From Gigantopelta aegis (lineage: Eukaryota > Mollusca > Gastropoda > Neomphalida > Peltospiridae): a DNA stretch of 64,000 nt. Positions 8,413 to 20,763 of this stretch are shown here, in pieces. The position numbers and the translations under genes were made by a program. The notes beneath the pieces were generated by a model, which did no database searches, had not been told where the DNA came from, and saw nothing but the letters and a program-made list of their open reading frames with translations. The first letter of the stretch is position 1. Each line of letters begins with the position of its first letter. Location: positions 38,097,177 to 38,161,176 of the forward strand of contig NC_054703.1 of the NCBI RefSeq assembly GCF_016097555.1. The letters are read 5' to 3'.

Positions 8413-11400
8413 TTAAAAACTAGGGGCTGTCATTTTAACTGTAAATACTACTCTCCATATCACCAGTCTTATTAACGGTAGATACTACTATCTATATCAT
8501 CAGTGTTATTAACAGTATATACTACTCTCTAGATCACCAGTATTGTTAACAGTACATACTACTATCTAGATCACCAGTGTTGTTAACAGCATACACTACT
8601 CTCTGTGTCACCAGTGTTGTTAACAGCAAATACTACTCTCTGTGTCACCAGTGTTGTTAACAGCATATACTACTATCTGTGTCACCAGTGTTGTTAACAG
8701 CATATACTACTATCTGTGTCACCAGTGTTGTTAACAGCATATACTACTCTCTGTGTCGCCAGCGTTGTTAACAGCGTATATTACTCTCTATGTCACCAGC
8801 GTTGTTGACAGCACTGACTACTCTCTATGTCACCAGCGTTGTTGACAGCAATGACTACTCTCTATGTCACCAGCGTTATTGACAGCACATACTACTCTCT
8901 GTATCACCAGCGTTATTGATAGCACATACTACTCTCTGTATCACCAGCGTTATTAACAACACATACTACTCTATATCACCAGCGTTATTGACAGCACATA
9001 CTACTCTCTGTATCACCAGCGTTATTAACAGCACATACTACTCTCTGTTTCACCAGCGTTATTGACAGCACATACTACTCTCTGTATCACCAGCGTTATT
9101 AACAACACATACTACTCTATATCACCAGCGTTATTAACAGCACATACTACTCTCTATATCACCAGCGTTATTAACAGCACATAATACTCTCTATCTAGCC
9201 AGTGTTATTAACAGCACATACTACTCTCTATATCACCCGTGTTATTAACAGCACATACTACTCTCTATATCACCCGTATTATTAACAACATAATCTACTC
9301 TCTATATCACCCGTGTTATTAACAGCACATACTACTCTCTATATCACCCGTGTTATTAACAACATAATCTACTCTCTATATCACCAGTGTTATTAACAGC
9401 ATATACTACTCTCTATATCACCAGTGTTATTAACAGCATATACTACTCTCTATGTCACCAGCGTTATTAACAGCACATACTACTCTCTATGTCACCAGTG
9501 TTATTAACAGCATATACTACTCTCTATGTCACCAGCGTTATTAACAGCATATACTACTCTCTATATCACCAGTGTTATTAACAGCATATACTACTCTCTA
9601 TATCACCAGTGTTATTAACAGCATATACTACTCTCTATGTCAACAGCGTTATTAACAGCATATAATACTCTCTATGTCACCAGCATTACTAACAGCATAT
9701 ACTACTCTCTATGTCACCAGTGCTATTAACAGCATATACTACTCTCTAAATCACCAGTGCTATTAACAGCACATACTACTCTCTGTATCACCAGCGTTAT
9801 TGACAGCACATACTACTCTCTGTATCACCAGCGTTATTAACAACACATACTACTCTATATCACCAGCGTTATTAACAGCACATACTACTCTCTATGTCAA
9901 CAGCGTTATTAACAGCATATAATACTCTCTATGTCACCAGCATTACTAACAGCATATACTACTCTCAATGTCACCAGCGTTATTAACAGCATATACTACT
10001 CTCTATGTCACCAGCGTTATTAACAGCATATACTACTCTCTATGTCACCAGTGTTATTAACAGCATATACTACTCTCTATGTCACCAGCATTATTAACAG
10101 CATATACTACTCTCTATATCACCAGCGTTATTAACAGCACATACTACTCTCTGTATCACCAGCGTTATTAACAACACATACTACTCTATATCACCAGCGT
10201 TATTGACAGCACATACTACTCTCTGTATCACCAGCGTTATTAACAGCACATACTACTCTCTGTATCACCAGCGTTATTGACAGCACATACTACTCTCTGT
10301 ATCACCAGCGTTATTAACAACACATACTACTCTATATCACCAGCGTTATTAACAGCACATACTACTCTCTATATCACCAGCGTTATTAACAGCACATAAT
10401 ACTCTCTATCTAGCCAGTGTTATTAACAGCACATACTACTCTCTATATCACCCGTGTTATTAACAGCACATACTACTCTCTATATCACCCGTGTTATTAA
10501 CAACATAATCTACTCTCTATATCACCCGTGTTATTAACAGCACATACTACTCTCTATATCACCCGTGTTATTAACAACATAGTCTACTCTCTATATCACC
10601 AGTGTTATTAACAGCATATACTACTCTCTATATCACCAGTGTTATTAACAGCATATACTACTCTCTATGTCACCAGCGTTATTAACAGCACATACTACTT
10701 TCTATGTCACCAGTGTTATTAACAGCATATACTACTCTCTATGTCACCAGCGTTATTAACAGCATATACTACTCTCTATATCACCAGTGTTATTAACAGC
10801 ATATACTACTCTCTATATCACCAGTGTTATTAACAGCATATACTACTCTCTATGTCAACAGCGTTATTAACAGCATATACTACTCTCTATGTCACCAGCA
10901 TTACTAACAGCATATATACTCTCTATGTCACCAGTGCTATTAACAGCATATACTACTCTCTAAATCACCAGTGTTATTAACAGCATATACTACTCTCAAT
11001 GTCACCAGCGTTATTAACAGCATATACTACTCTCTATGTCACCAGCATTATTAACAGCATATACTACTCTCTATATCACCAGCGTTATTAACAACATGTA
11101 CTACTCTCTTTATTACCAGTGTTATTAACAGCATATACTACTCTCTATATCACCAGTGTTATTAACAGCATATACTATTCTCTATATCAGCAGCGTTACT
11201 AACATTATATACTACTCCCTATATCATCAGTGTTATTAACAGTTAATATTACTCTCTATATCACCAGCCTTATTAACAATATATACTACTCTCTATATCA
11301 CCAGTCTTGTTAACAGTTAATATTGCTCTCTATATCACCAGTGTTATTAACAGCATATACTACTCTCTATATCACCAGTGTTATTAACAGTATATACTAC

Positions 11401-13590
11401 TGTCTATATCACCAGTGTTATTAACAGTTAATATTACTCTCTATATCACCAGTGTTATTAACATTATATATTACTCTATATCACCAGTGTTATTAACAGT
11501 GTATACTACTCTCTATATCACCAGTGTTATTAACAGTATATACTACTGTCTATATCACCAGTGTTATTAACAGTTAATATTACTCTCTATATCACCAGTG
11601 TTATTAACATTATATACTACTCTATATCACCAGTGTTATTAACAGTGTATACTACTCTCTATATCACCAGTGTTATTAACAGTATATACTACTCTCTATA
11701 TCACCAGTGTTATTAACAACATATACTACTTTCTATATCACCAGTGTTAATAACAGCATATACTACTCTCTATATCACCAGTGTTATTAACATTATATAC
11801 TGCTCTCTATATCACCAGTCTTTTTAACATTATATACTATTCTATATCACCAGTGTTATTAACAGCATATACTACTCTATATCGCCAGTGTTATTAACAT
11901 TATATACTACTCTCTATATCACCAGTCTTGTTAACAGTTAATATTGCTCTCTATATCACCAGTGTTATTAACAGCATATACTACTCTCTATATCACCAGT
12001 GCTATTAACAGTATATACTACTGTCTATATCACCAGTGTTATTAACAGTTAATATTACTCTCTATATCACCAGTGTTATTAACATTATATACTACTCTAT
12101 ATCACCAGTGTTATTAACAGTGTATACTACTCTCTATATCACCAGTGTTATTAACAACATATACTACTCTCTATATCACCAGTGTTATTAACAGTATATA
12201 CTACTCTCTATATCACCAGTGTTATTAACAACATATACTACTCTCTATATCACCAGTGTTAATAACAGCATATACTACTCTCTATATTACCAGTGTTATT
12301 AACATTATATACTGCTCTCTATATCACCAGTCTTTTTAACATTATATACTATTCTATATCACCAGTGTTATTAACAGCATATACTACTCTATATCGCCAG
12401 TGTTATTAACATTATATACTACTCTCTATATCACCAGTCTTGTTAACAGTTAATATTGCTCTCTATATCACCAGTGTTATTAACAGCATATACTACTCTC
12501 TATATCACCAGTGCTATTAACAGTATATACTACTGTCTATATCACCAGTGTTATTAACAGTTAATATTACTCTCTATATCACCAGTGTTATTAACATTAT
12601 ATACTACTCTATATCACCAGTGTTATTAACAGTGTATACTACTCTCTATATCACCAGTGTTATTAACAACATATACTACTCTCTATATCACCAGTGTTAA
12701 TAACAGCATATACTACTCTCTATATCACCAGTGTTATTAACATTATATACTACTCTCTATATCACCAGTCTTTTTAACATTATATACTATTCTATATCAC
12801 CAGTGTTATTAACAGCATACACTACTCTATATCACCAGTGTTATTAACATTATATACTACTCTCTATATCACCAGTCTTGTTAACAGTTAATATTGCTCT
12901 CTATATCACCAGTGTTATTAACAGCATATACTACTCTCTATATCACCAGTGTTATTAACAGTATATACTAATGTCTATATCACCAGTGTTATTAACAGTT
13001 AATATTACTCTCTATATCACCAGTGTTATTAACATTATATACTACTCTATATCACCAGTGTTATTAACAGTGTATACTACTCTCTATATCACCAGTGTTA
13101 TTAACAGTATATACTACTCTCTATATCACCAGTGTTATTAACAGCATATACTACTCTCTATGTCACCAGCGTTATTAGCGGCATATACTACTCTCTATGT
13201 CACCAGCGTTATTAACAGCATATACTACTCTCTATGTCACCAGTGATATTAACATTATATACTACTCTCTATATCACCAGTCTTTTTAACATTATATACT
13301 ATTCTATATCACCAGTGTTATTAACAGCATATACTGCTCTATATCACCAGTGTTATTAACATTATATACTACTCTCTATATCACCAGTCTTGTTAACAGT
13401 TAATACTACTATCTATATCTACGTCTTATTAACGTTAGATAATACCAACTCACCAGTCTTATTAACGTTAGATACTACTAACTCACCAGTCTTATTAACG
13501 GTAGATACTACTATCCATCTCACCAGTCTTATTAGCTGAAAAATACTACTCTCTATTTCACCAGTCGTATTAACAGTAGGTAGTATCTGT
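8413..13590. repeat. 37-bp satellite array, about 140 copies
   Basis: The unit of 37 bp reads ACTACTCTCTATATCACCAG followed by a TGTTATTAACAGCATAT-type half. It is imperfectly repeated for about 5.2 kb. Diagnostic variants recur at fixed distances. The TATCTAGCC variant is at about 9193 and 10408 (1215 bp apart). The TCTTTTTAACATT variant is at 11819, 12331, 12769 and 13281 (steps of 512, 438, 512, where 512 minus 438 equals two units). This shows higher-order repeats of several sizes. It has no open frame of interest. Divergence rises at both edges. Confidence 0.95.
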
Positions 13591-13860
13591 TTCCAGTACT
13601 ATTCTCTCCAAGCAGCTGTGAAGAGTAACGAGAGAGTGTCAATTTTTTCCGAGAGAGATCAAATTTCCCTTTGGTATCAAGTTGGGAAATGTTAAATCTA
13701 ACCTGTCAGACACCAATTCGATTGACACAAGCTGCTGCCCTACGTTTCACTGTGCACATGAGTGCCTTGCGTTTTACTAGATTAAATAATGAAGTATGCA
13801 CTATTAATGAACCGAAACAAAGCAAAATCAATCAGAATAATTTAGTAAAAAAAAAAGAAG
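13591..13860. other. Satellite flank without a gene
   Basis: Unique-looking sequence after the 37-bp array, ending in an A-rich stretch beside a SINE. A short frame at 13671 has no recognisable domain. Confidence 0.4.
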
Positions 13861-13861
13861 A

Positions 13862-14241
13862 AACAAATGTTTTATTTAACAACGCATTTTATGTACGGTT
13901 ATATGGCGTCAGACATAATATTATGGTTAAGGACCACACAGATTTTGAGAGGAAACCCGCTGTCACCACTTCATGGGCTACTCTTTCCGATTAGCAGCAA
14001 GGGATATTTTATTTGCGCTTCCCACAGGCAGGATAGCACAAACCATGGCCTTTGTTGAACCAGTTATGGATCACTGGCCGGTGCAAGTGGTTTACACCTA
14101 CCCATTGAGCCTTGCGGAGCACTCACTCAGGGTTTGGAGTCGGTATCTGGATTAAACATATCATGCCTCGACTTGGATCCGAACCCAGTACCTACCAGCT
14201 TGTTGACCGATGGCCTAACTACGATGCCACCGAGGCCGGTA
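13862..14241 (-). mobile_element. SINE, family A long variant, near full length
   Basis: Runs from the TTTTATTTAACAACGCATTT tail end through the core to a tRNA-like head ending CCACCGAGGCCGGT. The head on the minus strand carries GGTAGGTACTGGGTTCGGAT (box B area). Confidence 0.88.
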
Positions 14242-14268
14242 TATGTTATAATAATGCATACCGATGGA

Positions 14269-14592
14269 AGGAAGGAAATGTTTTATTTAACGACGCACTC
14301 AACACATTTTATTTACGGTTATATGGTGTCGGACATATGGTTAAGGACCACACAGATATTGATAGAGGAAACCCGCTGTCGCCACTTCATGGGCTACTCT
14401 CTTCGATTAACAGCAAAGGCTCTTTTATATGCACCACCCCACAGACAGGATAACACATACCACGGCATCTGATACACCAATCGTGGTGCACTGGCTAAAG
14501 CGAGAAATAGCCTAATGGGTCCATCGACGGGGATCGATCCCAGACCGACCGCGCATCAAGCGAACGCTTTGCCACTGGGCTACGTCCCGCCC
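14269..14592 (-). mobile_element. SINE, family A, full length with target duplication
   Basis: Core and tail are as in family A. The head on the minus strand reads GGGCGGGACGTAGCCCAGTG and then GGGATCGATCCCCG (box B). The exact 13-bp target duplication GCATACCGATGGA lies at 14256-14268 and 14593-14605. This proves a retrotransposition event with staggered cleavage and makes the copy fairly recent. Confidence 0.93.
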
Positions 14593-14931
14593 GCATACCG
14601 ATGGATGATCGGACGACGACGACGACCATACAGTGCCAGCAAGATGTTTGTCAGTCATCGAGTAAAAAGCTTTGGCGCTTTACTTCGCTCAACAGCATAT
14701 TCGCTGAAGAACAGAATCGAAACAACCTCAAACGACCTACTTGCCCACCTGCGGTATGTGTACGTCAAACCTGTATGTGTAAATCGCTGGCACAAGCTGC
14801 TGCACATTGTGTAATCAGCTTGATATATGTGATGTTTAAGTACGTTCTATGGATCACTGATCTGAAATAAAAATCTATTATTATTATTATTATTATACTG
14901 AATGAAGAAGTGTTAAAATAGCTTTTAAACT

Positions 14932-15234
14932 GCGTTTTGTTTAACGATACTACTAGTGCACATTGATTTATTAATCATCGGCTGTTGGATGTCATCCATT
15001 TTGGCAATTTTGACAGTCTTAAATAGGAAACCCGCTACATGTTTTTATTACTAGCAAGGGATCGTTTATACGCACCATCCCACATACAGGATAGCACGTA
15101 CCATGGCATTTGATATGCCAGTTGTGTTGCGTTGGTTGGAACGAGAAATAGCTCAAATGGGCCCATCGACAGGGATCGATCCTAAACCAATCGCGCATCA
15201 AGCGAGCACTTTACCAGTGAGCTACGTCCCTCCC
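14932..15234 (-). mobile_element. SINE, family A
   Basis: Near full-length copy with the family tail at 14932 and the tRNA-like head ending in GAGCTACGTCCCTCC. An ATT microsatellite at 14875-14895 precedes it. Confidence 0.88.
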
Positions 15235-15576
15235 TTTGTTGAAAATAGTTGCGAGATAAACTCATTTACATAAAAATAAACTCATTTACATAAAAAATAA
15301 ATCACTCTTCTGCACTTTACAAACATGTGAGGCGGTGAGAAAATGCATTTGTGAGATAGCATTATATTTCGCCCTGGGATAGAGGATCATATATCACTCA
15401 TGGATTCACGGTCGTCTACATTGTGATGAAAAGAACATTACTGAATTAAAATGATGAAATATTAAATATAGTACAAACATAACTGAAACAGTATATTGCT
15501 TAAAAGCTGACAAACAAAATATACTGAGAAAAAAAATAGTAGGGACTGTTCGGTATTATAGACCATATTTTATAAA

Positions 15577-15793
15577 GTCTGTTTTGATTAACGACACCAC
15601 TAGAGTACATTATTTATTAATCATCGACTATTGGATGTCAAACATTTCGTAATTGTGACACGCAGTCATCAGAGGAAACCCAGTAAAAAAAAATCTTAAT
15701 GCAGCAAGGGATCTTTTTTATACACTTTTCCACAGACAGGATAGCAGATACCACGGCCTTTGATATACCAGTCGTGGTGCACTGGCTGGAAAA
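15577..15793 (-). mobile_element. SINE, family A, headless
   Basis: Has the tail and core (ATTGGATGTCAAACATTTCG, GCAAGGGATC, CAGTCGTGGTGCACTGG) but stops before the tRNA-like head. Between this and the previous SINE (15235-15576) no gene is seen. Confidence 0.8.
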
Positions 15794-15882
15794 CCATATT
15801 TTAGTTACTGTTAGCATAATGTGGGACTGAATGCCAGTAAATGAAAATAAAGTGAGATTCTCAGGGGGGCTACTGTCCCCTG

Positions 15883-15907
15883 CCCCCCCCCCCCCCCCCC
15901 CCCCCCC
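15883..15907. repeat. Poly(C) tract
   Basis: About 25 consecutive C after TGCCCCTG-like sequence. One of several long G/C homopolymers in this window. Confidence 0.9.
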
Positions 15908-16012
15908 GTCATACAATTTTTATGAAATGAGTGAACAGTTTTGGTATCTGACAAGCGAAAGCGAGTCAGATACCAACACTGTTCACGAGTTTCATAAAAA
16001 TGGTATGACAGG
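15908..16012. repeat. Large imperfect hairpin
   Basis: Arms of about 45 bp: the left arm includes GAACAGTTTTGGTATCTGAC and the right arm GTCAGATACCAACACTGTTC, around the short loop AAGCGAAAGCGA. The outer arms (GTCATACAATTTTTATGAAA and TTTCATAAAAATGGTATGAC) also pair with few mismatches. Confidence 0.85.
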
Positions 16013-17079
16013 CAAGCTTGTTTAGTATTTTATTTATTACAAACCAACTGCAAACAAGCCGCATTGCAGAAGTAAACAGATGTCGAGACCTGCTACAGGT
16101 TATTTTTCTGCGAATTGGGTCAGCAAGTATAAACGACGTCATAGTGAGCAACGCGACGTCATCAATATACAGTTTAGGTTTTGGCGCGAAGCTAGCATTA
16201 ATAATTGTTAATGTTTTTAAATTCACAATAATGACTAAATTATAGATCAGACCAGTATAGATTGTGCTCAGTGAATGGGATTGACTAGATGTGACGCTAA
16301 TATTTTATAAATAGGGCCGTAAAAAAGTAGCATGTCGACGACATCGTTTTGGCTTTGTACACAGTGGGTCCAAATATAACAACCTATCTTATCGCAATTT
16401 CCATTCATGGCCGTATTTCGTAATGGTACACTTTTAAATTACACTATTTTGTACAAACACGGTTTGATACGTTAATAGTCTCTGAACAAAACATTTTCAA
16501 CAGCAGTTTTGCACTGAAATGTTTTCTAGCGGTCGGGAAAAGGACGCGTCATGCACCCAGTTTATCTTACTGCAGGGAGATACAAAGTGACGTCATTCCA
16601 ATATCGACGTCATTCAAACTAAAAAAAATTCTCGCCAGTTTGCGCGTGCCAGTATTACACTAGTTAGATACTGAGTAATTGTTATGACATGAGTAATCCC
16701 TTACACTGGTGTGTAATAATTTAAGATATTTCACTAAATGTTATATAATAAATATGTTTTCGTACGTATTGCTATGAATTTATTGGCAGATACAATCAGG
16801 CTACATCGAGCACCTTCTTTATAGAGATAATATACATTTCCGCATTAAAAGGGGGATTTATTTTACAGCTTCAAAGCAAGATTTTTGCAGGTTAAACGTT
16901 GTACATATGTGAATAACAAGGATTTATATAGTATATAACAATATGAATAATATAACGTCGATACAAAAAAATAAAGCTTTATGATATTGTGAAGTTGTAT
17001 ATGGAAAACAAACAACTGTTGATTGAAACCATATACGTCTTAAACTATAATGGTCAGGCAGTCAAATGGGATTTTTTAC
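16013..17079. other. Non-coding interval with CRE-like half sites
   Basis: No gene recognised. GACGTCAT occurs near 16134, 16154, 16590 and 16609, some as TGACGTCA. The composition (GGCGCGAAG, GACGTCAT) suggests a repeat-borne promoter or an element end linked to the hairpin at 15908. I cannot name it. Confidence 0.3.
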
Positions 17080-17391
17080 TTAAAGGGACATTCCTGAGTT
17101 TGCTGCATTGTAAGATGTGTCCGACTAATAAAATATATCTACGATTAAATTTACATATTAAATATATTTTCTTGTTTAGAATATCAGTGTCTCTATATTC
17201 AATGTGTTTCTGGTCATCTTAACGTTTGTAAGAAGGCCAAACTGGATTTTTTTTTGGGAAATATAATGAAATTTAACGTAGAGCAAATATTAGAACGATG
17301 AAAAACACGTTTAATATACAGCTACTGATGTTTTACTCCGTTAGTCGATAACATCTTAAAACGTGCAGCAAACTCAGGAATGTCCCTTTAA
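17080..17391. mobile_element. TTAA-flanked MITE, 312 bp, perfect 28-bp inverted ends
   Basis: The left end TTAAAGGGACATTCCTGAGT continuing to GTTTGCTGCA is matched exactly by the inverted right end (TGCAGCAAACTCAGG through CCCTTTAA). TTAA lies at both outer ends. The interior is AT-rich and non-coding. The same family recurs at 32097. The perfect ends imply recent movement or strong homogenisation. Confidence 0.88.
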
Positions 17392-17394
17392 CAT

Positions 17395-17523
17395 GAACAG
17401 AGTTGTTTTTTCTCTGTGGATTTCTCTACGCGAAGGTGTCCTATTGACACAGTTAAAGCGACGGAAGAAAGACAAAGAAGGGACGATAAAACGAAGGCAG
17501 GGAAACGAAAGAAGAAAGATAAT
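17395..17523. repeat. Dispersed repeat, inverted copy at about 51680-51900
   Basis: GTCCTATTGACACAGTTAAA, GCGACG(G/A)AAGAAAGACAAAG and GGACGATAAAACGAAGGCAG occur here and, reverse-complemented, at about 51745-51845. It adjoins the TTAA element that starts at 17524. It is either the flank of a compound element or an independent repeat. Confidence 0.6.
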
Positions 17524-17813
17524 TTAAAGGAAACATGTCACATGACCTATATTTGGCACCAACCATGTACAATTAATTATAAATTGAATCACCTAAAAAA
17601 AAAAAAAATTAAGAAAATTAATTACTTAAAATATCTCCATAAAAAAAACCCCAGATACGAGCTCTTAGCGGAAATTGCCGATCTTTAATGAGCAGGGCAA
17701 TCACGAGATCCGTGACGTCAGAGACGCGTCGCTTGATCTGAAAGCCTTACACTTAAAAGCATTAGCCCGTACCACTCATAAAGAATCTAAGACTTGCACA
17801 ACTTACCAAAACA

Positions 17814-18060
17814 ATGAGTGTTCGTTCGCAAAACGTTTTGCCGTATCAATTTGAGCTGTTAGTAAATGAAGAAAGACAAACATTTACTTAAAACAGTGAT
17901 ACTGAAGAAAAAACGGATAGCGAGTCGGAGGGTGTGGTGCCAGACCAGACCGGTCGACCAATTTACAGCCCGGAGCCCGAAAGTAACCCGGAGACAAAAC
18001 CAAAACTCGGATGCTAATGCCGAGGTGTATACTGTTCATATTTAGCATAAAGATACCCCT
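17814..18060 (+). pseudogene. Degenerate coding arm, MSVRSQNVLPYQFE start
   Basis: From ATG 17814 the frame reads MSVRSQNVLPYQFELLVNEE. It then has an early stop, an acidic serine-rich stretch (SDTEEKTDSESEG), and IYSPEPESNPETK with LGC and CRGVYC, with further stops. The second half matches the inverted arm at 19050-19168. The PYQFE start followed by an acidic region resembles N-termini of some invertebrate proteins annotated as P2X7-like, but this is a weak impression. It is broken by several stops. Confidence 0.4.
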
Positions 18061-19049
18061 CGATATGATGTATTTAAATATGTAAAAAAATATAAATGTA
18101 GGACAATTTTTTTTCGCATTTTTCATGTTCGGGCTGTACTGTACATAATGAAATCTGTATGCACAGTGTAAACAAACGCTCTAATTTACAAGGCGCTTCA
18201 CTTTCATTAAACTAACTTGTAAAACAACATAAATGACTTGAGAGTATAATCAACTTTTTAACTAAATATATTTCAATTTGCATCAATAGAACGAAATGAG
18301 GTTATAGTATTTTTCTCTCTTAAAAAAAAGGAAGCATATTATTAGGCCTATTGGTAGGGTGCGTTAGAGTAAAAACGACCACTCACGATACCCATGTGAT
18401 AATTTTCTTTTCTTTGGTACTACGTAATTGGTCAGTTTTGTAATTTTAGATGGGAAAGTCCACTTAATCAAGGGTTTTACAGCATTATTTACAGTAATGA
18501 AGCAGGGCGGCGACAGGTTACGCCACAATACCCTGTGATCTTAAAAAACTGGCAAGTATTTTGTACGTATGTCTAGACAGTGGTAATCACTTACCTGGTC
18601 GATACCCTGCAACATACACCTGCCAATCAGGAATCACATGTGCCGGCCACGGAAAGAAAGGACCAATTAACTAAAACAACACTCCGAGTCTCAAGTCAGC
18701 CCGTGGATGAAACATAATAGTTATTTCGACACCGACAGTAGTGGTTTATTTTGTATTGAACTTCGTGTTACTTTGGGGCTTCGGGCGATGAGGAACGTTT
18801 CTGTGACGTACTCCACCCGAAGATTAAAATCATTATTTAAAATTGTTATTTTTTTTTTTTAGACATATTTAAATACATCGTACTGAGATGTATCCTCATG
18901 CCAAATCCTATGTTTGTATATGCCATATTTAATTAATTATTGACGTTTCCTTCTTCGGACGGTGAATACAGATTTTGTTATGTAGGCCTAACATGAAAAA
19001 TCTCTTCTTTAAAAAAAAAAAAAATCTACATTTTTGTTTTAACATATAT

Positions 19050-19337
19050 AAATATATCATGCTGAGGTGTATCTTTGTGCCAAATATGTACAATGTACAC
19101 CTCGGCATTCGCAACCGAGTACTGTTTTTGTCTCTGGGTAACGTTCGGGCTCCGGGCTGTAAATACTAAAATAGGCTGACACCAAAGTACTATGCGGTGT
19201 TGGTGTCCAATTGTTTTTGTTTTGCGATAAAATACACGCGTCTTTCTTCGGATACAATCCTTTGGAAAACCGTAAAAAGACAATCCTGATCGTTTAAACT
19301 GTTTATTTTTACACCCAAAGGCCGCGCAGTACGGCAC
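19050..19337 (-). pseudogene. THAP-like zinc-finger start fused to the coding arm, broken
   Basis: From 19337 the minus strand reads MPYCAAFGCKN, then LSFYGFPKD, matching the C-x4-C opening and FPKD block of THAP DNA-binding domains. After a frame change it reads NKNNWTPTPHSTLVSAYF, where a THAP domain has NWxPxxxSxLCSxHF. The last Cys and His are replaced, so zinc binding is lost. IYSPEPE and LGCECRGVHC follow directly, the same as the inverted arm near 17960. It is likely a relic of a transposon-borne or captured host exon. Confidence 0.5.
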
Positions 19338-19929
19338 TGCTGGACTGAAAAGATCGTAAGGCCCTTACTCCATATATAAACAGTTAACAACAATGGAAGA
19401 GTACAGCGGCTCTGACGTCACTTCCCTTTTTTTCCGAACGCTCACGAATAAATATGCATAAATCGTACTTTGATACTGATTGGCGTAATTTCTTCATTTT
19501 AAGTTAACTACGCGTATTTTATTGTTATAAACTTATTTGTATATTATTTTTACATCATTTTGCTTTTAAAATGAGCTATAATATGGTCTCGTGACATGTT
19601 TCCTTTAAAGATCATATTTCGCAATAGAAAATAGTAAAAATAGTAAAAATTAAAAAATTATATTCCTTACGGGATAAGTTATGTGATATAAGTTAGCAGT
19701 AATTTCTTCAGCTTGAGCTGTTTTCAGTCTGTTCATCTGACCTGTTTTTGTTTCATTGTGATGCCATTTTATTCCCCTGAGGAAGATTAAGTCTTTGAAC
19801 GAACCGTTGGGGTTTTAATATAGTTTTAAAGGCAAATGTTTATACGAATCTTAAGGAGAAGACCTATGTAGCCATAGGTGTACTGGTTCACAATGTTTAA
19901 GGGAGGGGGTGGGGGTATGCAGGCTGGTT

Positions 19930-20058
19930 AAACGAAAAGTCCCAAATCAGGATAACAAAATGTATTCATATTAGCATTTTTGCCAAAGAGCCATTTAGGG
20001 CTGCAAATGAATCACTACGCATTTTTACGTGGGTTACAACTAATATTGAGGTTAGAAA
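19930..20058. repeat. Dispersed repeat also present near 41275
   Basis: TTCATATTAGCA, TGCCAAA, CAAATGAATCACTACGCATT and GGTTACAACTAATATTG recur in the same order at about 41305-41400. Family unknown. The rest of 19619-19929 shows no gene. Confidence 0.6.
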
Positions 20059-20065
20059 ACAAAAA

Positions 20066-20338
20066 GTTTGTTTTGTTTAACAACACCACTAGAGCACCTG
20101 TATTGATTAATCATCGGCTATTTGATGTCAAAGATTTGGTAATTTTGACATAGTCTTAGAGAGGAAACCCGGTAAAAAAAAGTTTTCATTAGTAGTAAGA
20201 GATATTTTATATGCACCATCCCAGACAGGATAGCACATACCACAGCCTTTGATATATTAGTCGTGGTTAACTGCTAGGAACGAAAAATAGCCTATTGGGC
20301 CCATCGATGGGGATCGATCCCACAGCGACCGAGCATCA
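20066..20338 (-). mobile_element. SINE, family A
   Basis: Tail GTTTGTTTTGTTTAACAACA, core and most of the head (GATCGATCCCACAGCGACCG). The outermost part of the head is lost at 20338. Confidence 0.85.
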
Positions 20339-20344
20339 GAATGA

Positions 20345-20472
20345 TAGAAATTCATGGTGAAAAGGATTTAGGCCAGCTAATTGTGCCTGAACATCTCTAT
20401 CGTTTTTGCCCATATTTGCGGATTTGCTCCAGCACTTTGGGGGTGGGGTGGGGGGGGGGGGGGGGGGAGTCG
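20345..20472. repeat. Fragment of a dispersed repeat with a poly(G) tract
   Basis: CATCTCTATCGTTTTTGCCC and CTCCAGCACT match the units at 41430-41770. A G-rich run (20442-20468) follows. Confidence 0.55.
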
Positions 20473-20500
20473 CAAATGTGTGTAGCAATACATATAGAAA

Positions 20501-20752
20501 CCGGCCACGGTGGTGTCATGGTTAAGCCATCGGATATAAGGCTGGTAGGTATAGGGTTCGCAACCTGGTACCGGTTCCCACACAAAGCGAGCATTAACGA
20601 CTCAATGGGTAGGTGTAAGATCACTACACCCTTTTCTCTCATTAACCACTAAACAACTATCCCACTGTCTAGGACAAACAGCCCAGATAGCTGAGGCGTG
20701 TGCCCAGCGTGATTGAACCTTAATTGGATATAAGCACGGAAATAAATTGAAA
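20501..20752 (+). mobile_element. SINE, family B
   Basis: The head begins CCGGCCACGGTGGTGTCATG and has box B-like GGGTTCGCAACCTGG. The body and the tail TTGGATATAAGCACGGAAAT are typical of the family. Confidence 0.88.
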
Positions 20753-20763
20753 AGTTAAAGTTA

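Larger units (their letters stand above)
17524..19618. mobile_element. TTAA-flanked element of 2.1 kb with internal inverted arms
   Basis: Ends: TTAAAGGAAACATGTCACAT at the left and, read from the right, TTAAAGGAAACATGTCACGA. Inside, two arms of about 130 bp lie in inverted orientation (17960-18095 and 19036-19168). Each reads as IYSPEPE, PETK, LGC, CRGV and YLA in one frame. The right arm is joined to a THAP-like start. No intact transposase is present, so it looks non-autonomous. Other parts are AT-rich and unassigned. Confidence 0.6.

Noticed and set aside
13867-14472. Frames beginning MFYLTTH and similar, recurring across the window
   Set aside because: They are the plus-strand translation of family A SINE tails and cores, not genes.
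17416-17688. Lysine-rich plus-strand frame
   Set aside because: Lies across a dispersed repeat and an A-run. No domain.
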